Source: Lachnospiraceae bacterium UBA7205
GTDB lineage: Bacteria > Bacillota > Clostridia > Lachnospirales > Lachnospiraceae
Length of the DNA: 27,836 bases
Direction of reading: 5' to 3'
Assembly (NCBI GenBank): GCA_002490665.1
Contig: DKUL01000012.1
Location: 1-27,836, forward strand
The notes below the pieces were generated by a model, which was not told the DNA's origin, searched no databases, and was given only the letters and a program-made list of their open reading frames with translations. The position numbers were made by a program, and so were the translations under genes. Within the stretch, counting starts at the first letter, position 1, and every line of letters begins with the position of its first letter. Below, one piece after another: positions 1 to 7,544 of the stretch.

Positions 1-1
1 A

Positions 2-145
2 GGGGAACGGCAGCTTACCGAGTATCTGGACTATTACCACAAGGACAAGGTATATATGCTCAGCTTTAATTTTAACAGGAATAAGGAAATGGGCGTAAAG
101 AAAATTCAGGTGGGGGATAAAGTGATTGTGGAGGCGGTCGTGTAA
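2..145 (+). CDS. C-terminal end of an AAA-ATPase-like / PD-(D/E)XK protein (5' partial)
   Basis: The window opens inside this gene. The frame from base 2 is open to a TAA at 143-145 and gives 47 residues. The peptide contains YLDYYHKDKVYMLSFNFN, then GVKKIQVGDK, and ends VIVEAVV. From memory this ending is typical of the C-terminal PD-(D/E)XK nuclease-like domain of the large AAA-ATPase-like proteins (AAA-ATPase_like plus PDDEXK_9) that occur in many copies in Lachnospiraceae and Bacteroidetes. Their function is unproven; a defence or mobile-element role has been suggested. The catalytic part lies outside the window, so activity cannot be judged. The gene at 18016-18588 appears to be a deleted relative. 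The stop codon lies inside the left arm of the following terminator. The reading frame is certain; the family is a recognition call only. Confidence 0.6.
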   Translation, partial: GERQLTEYLDYYHKDKVYMLSFNFNRNKEMGVKKIQVGDKVIVEAVV

Positions 146-190
146 TGAAGAATCGAGTAGGGAAAGTCTTCCCTACTCGATTCTTCATTT
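144..190. terminator. bidirectional terminator between convergent genes
   Basis: A perfect 21-bp inverted repeat pairs 144-164 with 169-189 across a 4-base loop (AGTC). The arms contain the stop codons of both flanking genes (TAA at 143-145 on plus, TAA at 189-191 on minus). Each arm starts or ends with A/T bases, so both transcripts would finish a long stem next to a short T run. Confidence 0.8.
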
Positions 191-1913
191 ACCGGAAGCT
201 TTTTATCCAGTTAATCAGTGAGTCATGGTATACATTGTCGGTGACGTCCTTGCGCATCTGGTCGGTGACATTGCCGTTTTTCTCCATGATGGCAATGATT
301 GCCTCCTGAAGGCCGGCTATTTTTCCCTTTTCAAATGCTTCTGCATATGCCGGGTCTGCAGCCGGTGTTTCCTTTGCAGGAGCCGCCGTGGATGCCGCAG
401 GCGCTGTTGCTTTCGGCGTGTCGTCTGCTTTCGCAGGGGCGCTCTGGGAAGCGGGTTTGGAAACAGCCTGGACAGGTTCTGTTACCGGAACGGATACATT
501 CCTGGCGGCATCATCCACGTGGAGCTCCACAGGCGTTGGCGCTGCCGCTTTTGCGGAACCGTCTCCGGTGAGCGGAAGCCAGATATCGCCTGAATTTGCC
601 TTGACATTCACGCAGATGCTGCCATTTGCCACGCTGACCTTCTGTCCGGAGAGCGCTCCGATATATTCGGGTGCATTTCCGCATGGAAGCGTCATGGTGA
701 AATCACTGTCATCATTGTTGACGGTGACAACCACGCATTCGCCTTCAAAATTGCGTGAAAAGGCATACTGGCGGTTCATGAGCTTCAGTTCCTTGTAGTC
801 GCCGTAGCACAGTGCCCTGGACTGCTGCCTGGTGCGCCCGAGGGCGGCAATCAGCGCCGTAAAGGAATTCTCTGTCAGTGCATTCTTGTAGTCGTCAATG
901 TTCAGCGCCGGGCGAAGGGATGCGTCCGAGAATTTTTCTTTCCTGCCCTCAATGCCGAATTCGGATCCATAGTATAATGACGGAATGCCGGGGAGCGTGT
1001 ACAGCAGTATGTGTACGGGGGCAAAGTGCGCCTTGTTGCTGAGCTTTGTATAGATGCGCTCCACATCATGGTTGTCCACGAAATTGTAAAGCCTGAAACC
1101 GTTTGGATTGCTGCCGCCCATATCATATAAGCGCTTGACTGTATGGGCAATCTCAAAGAAATTATGGTCATTGTGACCAGAGTAAAGAGCCTTGTGCAAT
1201 TGGTAATTTGTCACGGAGTGCAAGGTGCCTTCGTTTACCCAGCGTGAATAATCGCCGTGAATCACTTCGCCCATTAGCCAGAAGTCCGGTTTTACCTCGT
1301 TTGCGACGGCACGCAGTGCCTTCATGAAGTCAAAGTCAAGCACATCTGCCGCATCAAGGCGGATGCCGTCAACATCAAATTCGCTTACCCAGAAGCGCAC
1401 GACATCGCAGATGTAATCCTTTACGGCGGGATTTCGCTGGTTCAGTTTGACGAGAAGATTGTACCCGCCCCAGTTGTCATAGCAGAAGCCGTCATTGTAT
1501 TCGTTGTTTCCGCCAAAATTTACATTGCAGTACCAGTCTCTGTACTGGGATGCCTCACGCTTTTCCTTGATGTCCTTAAATGCAAAGAAGTCGCGTCCGG
1601 TGTGGTTGAACACACCGTCAAAGATAACCTTGATGCCGCTTTCATGGCACTTTTTCACAAAATTTCTAAGGTCGTCATTATCACCCAGACGGCTGTCCAG
1701 TTTCTTGTAATCCGTTGTCTCATATCCATGTCCCACGGATTCAAACAAAGGACCGATATAAATGGCATTGCAGCCAATGTTCTTAATATGTTCAATCCAT
1801 GGCAGCAGCGTGTTTAGCCGGTGCTCGGGTTCTCCGTAAGAATTTTCCTTCGGTGCTCCTGTAAGCCCTAACGGATAGATGTGGTAAAAAATAGCTTCAT
1901 CATACCAAGCCAT
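189..1913 (-). CDS. GH13 alpha-glucanase (cyclomaltodextrinase/neopullulanase-like) with Ala/Pro linker and C-terminal tail
   Basis: A 574-residue intracellular GH13 enzyme; no signal peptide is visible after MAWYDEAIFYHIYPLG. All four conserved GH13 regions are present: DGVFNH (99-104), GIRLDAADV with predicted nucleophile D187, GEVIHG with acid/base E216, and FVDNHD with transition-state D283. The family hydrolyses alpha-1,4 (sometimes alpha-1,6) glucan bonds, here probably in imported maltodextrins or cyclodextrins; the exact substrate cannot be read. The barrel and beta domain end near residue 450. An Ala/Pro/Thr-rich linker (about 452-520) and a short helical tail (about 523-574) follow, which is unusual for a cytoplasmic GH13. 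A strong AAAGGAGG sits 7-8 bases before the ATG. The gene stands alone, convergent with the gene before it. GH13 is certain; the subfamily is not. Confidence 0.9.
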   Translation of the reverse strand: MAWYDEAIFYHIYPLGLTGAPKENSYGEPEHRLNTLLPWIEHIKNIGCNAIYIGPLFESVGHGYETTDYKKLDSRLGDNDDLRNFVKKCHESGIKVIFDGVFNHTGRDFFAFKDIKEKREASQYRDWYCNVNFGGNNEYNDGFCYDNWGGYNLLVKLNQRNPAVKDYICDVVRFWVSEFDVDGIRLDAADVLDFDFMKALRAVANEVKPDFWLMGEVIHGDYSRWVNEGTLHSVTNYQLHKALYSGHNDHNFFEIAHTVKRLYDMGGSNPNGFRLYNFVDNHDVERIYTKLSNKAHFAPVHILLYTLPGIPSLYYGSEFGIEGRKEKFSDASLRPALNIDDYKNALTENSFTALIAALGRTRQQSRALCYGDYKELKLMNRQYAFSRNFEGECVVVTVNNDDSDFTMTLPCGNAPEYIGALSGQKVSVANGSICVNVKANSGDIWLPLTGDGSAKAAAPTPVELHVDDAARNVSVPVTEPVQAVSKPASQSAPAKADDTPKATAPAASTAAPAKETPAADPAYAEAFEKGKIAGLQEAIIAIMEKNGNVTDQMRKDVTDNVYHDSLINWIKSFR

Positions 1914-1995
1914 GTTTGTTCCTCCTTTGGTTTTTTATGCAATTCCCAGAACTCGTTAAGAGGCATGGAATTACAGTTTGAATTTTCACACAGTA

Positions 1996-2004
1996 AGTAT
2001 ATCA
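1996..2004 (-). promoter_or_regulatory. possible extended -10 promoter for the GH13 gene
   Basis: On the minus strand the sequence reads TGATATACT, an extended -10 (TGn plus TATACT), about 85 bases before the start codon. No convincing -35 lies 17 bases upstream. I saw no clear catabolite-repression (cre) site in the interval. Confidence 0.35.
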
Positions 2005-2083
2005 TAAATAAAAGATTCATGCATCAGTGTGTTTGAATTTTTATAAAAATATTAACAGAACGTGGAATATTGGGACAAAATGA

Positions 2084-2113
2084 TTGCGGCACAACAGGAT
2101 TATATGGTAAACT
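2084..2113 (+). promoter_or_regulatory. possible promoter for the GGDEF/EAL gene
   Basis: TTGCGG (2084-2089) lies 18 bases before TAAACT (2108-2113), which is preceded by TGG as in an extended -10. The match is moderate. The rest of 1914-2162 holds the two divergent leaders and no further feature I can support. Confidence 0.3.
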
Positions 2114-2162
2114 GAAACTATCAAAAAGAACGCGGAGAAAAACAGGATAGGGGTAAAAGAGA

Positions 2163-3524
2163 TTGGAAATGGGATGCATTGTACTCGCCATGATAGTCCT
2201 GACGCTTTTGTTTGCAGCGCTGGCTGCCGAGATAAGACGGATTCGGACAGAGCAGTATATAGCAAGTCATGATAGTCTGACGGGTTTATACAACAGGGAG
2301 AGCTTTTTTAAAAAGGTCGAGGAGACGGTTCGGAAGAATCCTCAGAAAAAAAGATATATGGTGTGCACGAACATTAAGAACTTTAAGCTGACCAATGACC
2401 TTTTTGGCAAGGAGATGGGGGACAAGGTTCTTGCGGACCAGGCAAAGCTGCTGATGCTTGCAAAGTATGATGAATGCGTGTATGGACGGATTGGGGGCGA
2501 TAAGTTTGCGATGCTTATCGCGAAGGAAAACTTTAATCCCCGGCTGGCAGCGCAGAACACGTCAAAATTACAGTACCTGATTAATGATACGAATTACAAG
2601 CTGCACCTGGCAATCGGGGCATATGAGATTACCGACCCGGAAGAGAGTGCGCAGGTGATGTGTGACAAGGCGAATATGGCGATAGACTCCATGCAGGGCG
2701 ACTATAGCCAGGTGGTTGCCTATTATGATGAGAAAATGCTGGGCAGTCTGGTTCAGGAGAAGAATGTCCTGAGTGCGTTTGACCATGCACTGGAAACCGA
2801 CCAGTTCCGGATGTATTTGCAGCCGCAGATAAAAAATACGGGGGAGCTGTCGGGTGCGGAGGCGATTGTCAGATGGCACCATCCATCCAAGGGCATACTG
2901 ATGCCGGCGGATTTTATAGAAATCATTGAAAAAAGAGGCTATATCTATAAGCTTGACCGCTGTATGTGGGAGCAGGCTGCGGCAAAGCTCGGAGACTGGA
3001 AAAGGCGTGGAATCAATGATCTCTGTATTTCCGTGAATGTATCGACGAAAGATTTTTATTATATAGACTTGTACAAGGCGTTTACCGGGCTGGTGGAAAA
3101 GTACGATATCGACCCGGGAAAGTTTAATATCGAAATTACGGAAACGGTGTTCATCGGCGACATGAAGATGCATCTTGCGGTGATTAAAAAACTGCGGGAA
3201 TATGGTTTCCACATCGAGATTGACGACTTCGGAAGCGGTTATTCCTCCCTCAACATGTTAAAAAACATCGAGGTGGATATCCTGAAAATTGACATGGCTT
3301 TCCTCGAGGAAACGATAACGACGGAACGCACAAGGATTATTATCAAGGCGATGATTGCCATGGCAAAAGAGCTGGGCATGGAAGTCATCACAGAGGGCGT
3401 CCGCAACGAGGAGCATGTTGCGTTCCTCACAGAGGCAGGGTGTGACATTTTTCAGGGATTTTATTTTAACAAGCCGATATCGGTGGCGGAATTTGAGAAC
3501 CAGTATGGGTTAAACCAGAGGTAA
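2163..3524 (+). CDS. membrane-anchored GGDEF/EAL protein, probable c-di-GMP phosphodiesterase
   Basis: 453 residues: one N-terminal membrane helix (about 4-24), a GGDEF-like domain (about 32-190) and an EAL domain (about 198-445). The cyclase signature is degenerate: GGDKF at 111-115, with Lys replacing the catalytic Glu, and no RxxD inhibitory site ahead of it. Diguanylate cyclase activity is therefore unlikely. The EAL domain keeps the residues expected for catalysis: E233 in EAIVRW (EAL reads EAI), N292, E324 within EITET, D354-D355 in DDFGSG, K375, E411 and Q431. The likely role is hydrolysis of c-di-GMP at the membrane, perhaps with the GGDEF domain as a GTP sensor, as known for similar proteins. 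TTG at 2163 is chosen because AGGGG (2149-2153) is well placed for it; ATG at 2169 is the alternative. The gene is monocistronic. Confidence 0.9.
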   Translation: MEMGCIVLAMIVLTLLFAALAAEIRRIRTEQYIASHDSLTGLYNRESFFKKVEETVRKNPQKKRYMVCTNIKNFKLTNDLFGKEMGDKVLADQAKLLMLAKYDECVYGRIGGDKFAMLIAKENFNPRLAAQNTSKLQYLINDTNYKLHLAIGAYEITDPEESAQVMCDKANMAIDSMQGDYSQVVAYYDEKMLGSLVQEKNVLSAFDHALETDQFRMYLQPQIKNTGELSGAEAIVRWHHPSKGILMPADFIEIIEKRGYIYKLDRCMWEQAAAKLGDWKRRGINDLCISVNVSTKDFYYIDLYKAFTGLVEKYDIDPGKFNIEITETVFIGDMKMHLAVIKKLREYGFHIEIDDFGSGYSSLNMLKNIEVDILKIDMAFLEETITTERTRIIIKAMIAMAKELGMEVITEGVRNEEHVAFLTEAGCDIFQGFYFNKPISVAEFENQYGLNQR

Positions 3525-3532
3525 TACGTGTA

Positions 3533-3587
3533 TGAAACATCCCCCAGTCATGGAAACGTGACTGGGGGATGTTTCATTCTTTTTTTA
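3533..3587. terminator. bidirectional intrinsic terminator (GGDEF/EAL gene and carB)
   Basis: An 18-bp perfect stem (3533-3550 with 3559-3576, core CCCCCAGTCA/TGACTGGGGG) and an 8-base loop are followed by a T-rich run (3577-3586) on the plus strand. On the minus strand the AAACAT side supplies T's after the stem. The hairpin lies between two convergent genes. Confidence 0.88.
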
Positions 3588-6500
3588 TTCTTTATCTTTT
3601 ATCTCGCTGTGAAGCTGCTGCAGGGATTTCACCTGTGCATTTCCGTTTTTCTGGACATACAGGATGCCCTTTGCGGTAGCCCTTGCCCCCGCGATGGTTG
3701 TCATATAGGGAATCCTTCCCTTGATTGCAGCCTTGCGCAGATAGCTGTCGTCATGGACGCTTTCCTTTCCGACAGGGGAGTTTACAATCAGGTCAATTTT
3801 GCCGTTCGTGATGAGGTCAAGGATGTTCGGACGGCCTTCGTGGAGCTTCTTGACAGGCTCTGCGTCAATGCCTGCCTCTGAAATAATCTGGTAGGTACCG
3901 CCTGTTGCGAGAATCTCAAATCCAGCCTCGTGGAACAGCTGGGCAATCTCGACGACCTCGGGCTTATCCTTGCCGTTTACGGAAATCAGTACCGTTCCGC
4001 CAAGCGGCAGCTGTGTCTGGGTCGCCTCCTGCGCCTTGTAGAAGGCTTCCCCATAATAGGGCGACAATCCGAGCACTTCTCCGGTTGAACGCATTTCCGG
4101 TCCCAGTATGGGGTCTACCTCCGGGAACATATTAAATGGGAACACTGCCTCCTTGACGCCGTAATACGGAATATCCTTTTCCTTTAGTGCAGGCACGGGA
4201 GAAGGGCGCGAGGTAATTTCCGATGTAATGATGTCGGTCGCGAGCGGCACCATGCGGATATTGCATACCTTGGAAACGAGCGGCACGGTGCGGGAAGCGC
4301 GCGGGTTTGCCTCGAGCACGTACACTTTTCCCTTTTCGATGGCGTACTGCATATTCATCAGACCCTTGACATGCATTTCCTCGGCAATTTTTTTTGTGTA
4401 TTCCTTGATAGTCGCCACATTTTCCGCTGAAATGTGCACGGATGGGATGATACACGCCGAGTCGCCGGAGTGGACGCCCGCAAGCTCAATATGCTCCATG
4501 ACAGCCGGGACAAAGGCATGTGTGCCGTCGCTGATGGCATCAGCCTCGCACTCGAGTGCATGGTTCAGGAAACGGTCAATCAGTATTGGTCTGTCTGGGG
4601 TCACGCCGACAGCTGCATTCATGTAGCCGGTCATGCTTTCATCATCATAGACGACTTCCATACCGCGTCCGCCAAGTACATAGGATGGACGCACCATGAC
4701 AGGGTAACCGATTTTTGCGGCGATGGCAAGCGCTTCCTCGACCGTTGTGGCCATACCGGCTTCCGGCATGGGGATGCCCAGCTTGTCCATCATGGAGCGG
4801 AACAGGTCGCGGTCCTCTGCAAGGTCGATGACGGAGGGCGGCGTGCCGAGAATCTTTACGCCGTTTTTCTCAAGCTCGGATGCCAGGTTGAGCGGTGTCT
4901 GCCCGCCGAACTGTGCAATGACGCCAAGCGGTTTTTCCTTATTGTAAATGCTCAGGACATCTTCCAGCGTGAGCGGCTCAAAATAGAGCTTGTCGGAAGT
5001 ATCATAGTCTGTCGAGACGGTCTCTGGGTTGCAGTTTACGATAATCGTTTCAAATCCGAGCTCCTTTAACGCAAGTGAGGCATGGACACAGCAGTAGTCA
5101 AATTCGATACCCTGGCCGATTCTGTTCGGACCGCCGCCAAGAATCATAATTTTCTTTTTGTCCGTATTGACGGGATTCTTGTCCGTGGCGTTGTAGGTGG
5201 AGTAGTAGTATGCGCTGTCGGGTGTGCCGCTTACATGCACGCCTTCCCAGGCCTCCACGACACCGAGTTCAATTCGTTTGTTTCGGATGTCCTCCTCCGG
5301 GATTTGCAGAATCTGGCTTAAGTACTTGTCGGAAAATCCGTTTTTCTTTGCAGATATCAGCGCCTCATCGGATGGGAGGGATCCTTTTGACTTGACAAGC
5401 GCTTCCTCCTCCTCGACGAGCTCCTGCATCTGTTTTACAAAATAGTGCTTTACTTTTGTGATGTCAAAAATTTCATCGACGGTTGCGCCCTTGCGCAGTG
5501 CCTCATACATGATAAAGTGGCGGTCGCTGGAAGGATGGGCAAGCATGAGCAGCAATTCTTCCTTTGTCTTTGTGTCATAGTCCTTTGCATGGCCGAGACC
5601 GTACCTGCCTGTCTCAAGACTGCGGATTGCCTTCTGGAACGCTTCCTTATAAGTCTTTCCGATGCTCATGACCTCGCCCACGGCGCGCATCTGTGTGCCG
5701 AGCTTGTCCTCCACGCCTTTGAACTTTTCGAACGCCCAGCGGGCAAACTTGATGACGACATAATCACCGTCAGGCACATATTTGTCGAGGGTGCCGTACT
5801 TTCCGCATTCGATGTCTTTTAAGGTAAGTCCTGCCGCAAGCATCGCGGAGACAAGCGCAATCGGAAACCCGGTTGCCTTGGAGGCAAGCGCGGATGAGCG
5901 GGAGGTTCTTGGATTGATTTCAATTACGACAATCCTGTCTGTCACCGGGTCGTGTGCAAACTGGACGTTGGTGCCGCCGATAACCTTGACGGAGTCAACG
6001 ATGCGGTACGCCTGTTCCTGAAGCCTCTTTTGCAGCTCCTCCGATATGGTGAGCATGGGGGCGGAACAGAATGAGTCGCCTGTATGCGTCCCGAGCGGGT
6101 CAATGTTTTCAATAAAGCAGACGGTAATCATGTTTCCCTCTGCGTCGCGCACGATTTCAAGCTCCAGCTCCTCCCAGCCAAGGATGGATTCCTCGACGAG
6201 CACCTGCCCGACAAGGCTTGCCTGGAGACCGCGTGCACAGACTGTCCGCAGCTCGTCCTTGTTGTATACGAGACCGCCGCCTGCGCCGCCCATGGTGTAT
6301 GCGGGACGCAGCACGACAGGGTAGCCAAGCCGGTCGGCGATGTCAAGCGCTTCCTCGACGCTGTAGGAAACCTCGCTTCTTGCCATTTCGACGCCGATGG
6401 CGTCCATGGATTTCTTAAATTCAATGCGGTCCTCGCCGCGTTCAATCGCGTCCACCTGCACGCCGATGACCTGTACATTGTATTTGTCCAGAATCCCTTC

Positions 6501-6812
6501 CTTGGCAAGCTCTGAACAGAGGTTTAATCCGGACTGCCCGCCGAGATTGGGAAGGAGTGCGTCTGGACGCTCCTTTGCGATAATCTGTTCCAGGCGCCGT
6601 ACATTCAAGGGTTCAATGTAGGTCACATCGGCGATTTCCGGGTCTGTCATGATGGTTGCAGGGTTTGAATTGACGAGAACAATTTTATATCCAAGCCTGC
6701 GCAGTGCCTTGCACGCCTGTGTTCCGGAATAGTCGAACTCGCACGCCTGTCCGATGATAATCGGACCGGAGCCGATTATCAGAACTTTGTCAATGTCATT
6801 TCTTTTTGGCAT
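3585..6812 (-). CDS. carB: carbamoyl-phosphate synthase large subunit
   Basis: 1075 residues, the full family length. CarB makes carbamoyl phosphate from bicarbonate, two ATP and ammonia delivered by the CarA glutaminase subunit, feeding pyrimidine and arginine synthesis in the cytosol. The start MPKRNDIDKVLIIGSGPIII is classic. Two homologous ATP-grasp halves are visible: carboxyphosphate half about 1-400 with RPAYTMGGAGGG, and carbamoyl half about 550-930 with RPSYVLGGRGME. An oligomerisation region separates them. The C-terminal MGS-like allosteric domain (about 935-1075) contains ILATGGTY and TIAGARATAKGI. In many genomes carA lies directly upstream; here the upstream neighbour is iorB, so carB stands alone. 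An SD GGAGGATAATT precedes the ATG. The promoter region carries two inverted repeats, described separately. No lesion is seen. Confidence 0.97.
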   Translation of the reverse strand: MPKRNDIDKVLIIGSGPIIIGQACEFDYSGTQACKALRRLGYKIVLVNSNPATIMTDPEIADVTYIEPLNVRRLEQIIAKERPDALLPNLGGQSGLNLCSELAKEGILDKYNVQVIGVQVDAIERGEDRIEFKKSMDAIGVEMARSEVSYSVEEALDIADRLGYPVVLRPAYTMGGAGGGLVYNKDELRTVCARGLQASLVGQVLVEESILGWEELELEIVRDAEGNMITVCFIENIDPLGTHTGDSFCSAPMLTISEELQKRLQEQAYRIVDSVKVIGGTNVQFAHDPVTDRIVVIEINPRTSRSSALASKATGFPIALVSAMLAAGLTLKDIECGKYGTLDKYVPDGDYVVIKFARWAFEKFKGVEDKLGTQMRAVGEVMSIGKTYKEAFQKAIRSLETGRYGLGHAKDYDTKTKEELLLMLAHPSSDRHFIMYEALRKGATVDEIFDITKVKHYFVKQMQELVEEEEALVKSKGSLPSDEALISAKKNGFSDKYLSQILQIPEEDIRNKRIELGVVEAWEGVHVSGTPDSAYYYSTYNATDKNPVNTDKKKIMILGGGPNRIGQGIEFDYCCVHASLALKELGFETIIVNCNPETVSTDYDTSDKLYFEPLTLEDVLSIYNKEKPLGVIAQFGGQTPLNLASELEKNGVKILGTPPSVIDLAEDRDLFRSMMDKLGIPMPEAGMATTVEEALAIAAKIGYPVMVRPSYVLGGRGMEVVYDDESMTGYMNAAVGVTPDRPILIDRFLNHALECEADAISDGTHAFVPAVMEHIELAGVHSGDSACIIPSVHISAENVATIKEYTKKIAEEMHVKGLMNMQYAIEKGKVYVLEANPRASRTVPLVSKVCNIRMVPLATDIITSEITSRPSPVPALKEKDIPYYGVKEAVFPFNMFPEVDPILGPEMRSTGEVLGLSPYYGEAFYKAQEATQTQLPLGGTVLISVNGKDKPEVVEIAQLFHEAGFEILATGGTYQIISEAGIDAEPVKKLHEGRPNILDLITNGKIDLIVNSPVGKESVHDDSYLRKAAIKGRIPYMTTIAGARATAKGILYVQKNGNAQVKSLQQLHSEIKDKE

Positions 6813-6862
6813 AATTATCCTCCATATTTCATTCGTGAAAAATGCAAAGCGACTAATTTCCT

Positions 6863-6895
6863 ATCTGAAAAATTATCACATAAGATTTTTCAGAT
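6863..6895 (-). promoter_or_regulatory. 11-bp inverted repeat in the carB leader
   Basis: ATCTGAAAAAT (6863-6873) is the exact reverse complement of ATTTTTCAGAT (6885-6895), with an 11-base loop. It lies in the untranslated leader of carB on the minus strand. No T run follows, so it is not a plain intrinsic terminator. It could be an RNA regulatory hairpin or an operator. I did not see a PyrR-binding consensus. Confidence 0.5.
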
Positions 6896-6912
6896 TGCGG
6901 TCGTATGCATCA

Positions 6913-6950
6913 ATTATAGTAAACGACACGCACTTTTGTCATTTACTATA
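6913..6950 (-). promoter_or_regulatory. carB promoter overlapped by a 13-bp dyad
   Basis: On the minus strand ATGACA (6937-6942) lies 18 bases before a perfect TATAAT (6913-6918), about 100 bases before the carB start. A 13-bp inverted repeat (6915-6927 with 6938-6950, core TATAGTAAA/TTTACTATA) covers both hexamers. Its single mismatch becomes G-U in minus-strand RNA. It also begins 2 bases after the iorB stop, so it may cap the iorAB transcript, although there is no T run. Confidence 0.55.
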
Positions 6951-6951
6951 G

Positions 6952-7521
6952 TTATATTGCATAACCCGCTTCAAAGGCTGCCTTGTTGATTTCGACTGTT
7001 TTTGGCGGCACGGTAGACTCGATGACTTCCAGCCACTTGTCCTTGTCAAAGTCCATGCGCTTTGCGGCAACGCCGACGATAATGGTATTGAACACCTTGG
7101 CATTTCCGAGTTTCTTTGCCTCATCCATGGCGTCAACGTCAATCACCTTGTATTCTTTTTTCAGGTTTTCGATAATGTTGTCGGGATACTGCGCGGCTCC
7201 GGTCACGACGGTAATCGGGTCGATGCGCTGGTCGTTGACGATGATGACGCCGTCCTTTTTCAGGAAATGTGCATACCGCAGCGCTTCGAGCCGCTCGAAG
7301 GCAATGAGCACATCTGCCTGTCCTTCCTCGACAATCGGTTCTGCCACGCAGTCACCGTAGCGCACGAATGTGACAACGCTTCCGCCGCGCTGTGCCATTC
7401 CATGAACCTCGGAGAGCTTTACATCATAGCCTGACTTTGTGATAATGCCGCCGAGGATGCGGCTTGTAAGCAGCGTACCCTGACCGCCTACGCCGACAAT
7501 CATAATATTTTTTGTAGTCAT
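6952..7521 (-). CDS. iorB: indolepyruvate:ferredoxin oxidoreductase beta subunit
   Basis: 189 residues from MTTKNIMIVGVGGQGTLL. The glycine-rich GVGGQG at the N terminus marks the gamma-type domain of 2-oxoacid:ferredoxin oxidoreductases, and the length fits IorB. With IorA it forms a cytosolic complex that oxidatively decarboxylates aryl-pyruvates (indolepyruvate, phenylpyruvate, 4-hydroxyphenylpyruvate) to aryl-acetyl-CoA, reducing ferredoxin; the reaction is reversible. It sits directly downstream of iorA, so the two are surely one operon. I chose ATG at 7519-7521 because GGAGG lies just upstream and homologues begin here. An upstream ATG at 7537-7539 adds six residues and is also possible. 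The stop is followed at once by the carB promoter dyad. Confidence 0.92.
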   Translation of the reverse strand: MTTKNIMIVGVGGQGTLLTSRILGGIITKSGYDVKLSEVHGMAQRGGSVVTFVRYGDCVAEPIVEEGQADVLIAFERLEALRYAHFLKKDGVIIVNDQRIDPITVVTGAAQYPDNIIENLKKEYKVIDVDAMDEAKKLGNAKVFNTIIVGVAAKRMDFDKDKWLEVIESTVPPKTVEINKAAFEAGYAI

Positions 7522-7544
7522 TTTATACGAATCCTCCATTTTCC

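Noticed and set aside
1914..2162. c-di-GMP riboswitch in front of the GGDEF/EAL gene
   Set aside because: The leader is short and AT-rich and lacks the conserved GEMM core.
6813..6912. PyrR attenuator or other riboswitch in the carB leader
   Set aside because: No PyrR-binding consensus and no terminator with a T run; only the inverted repeats are supported.
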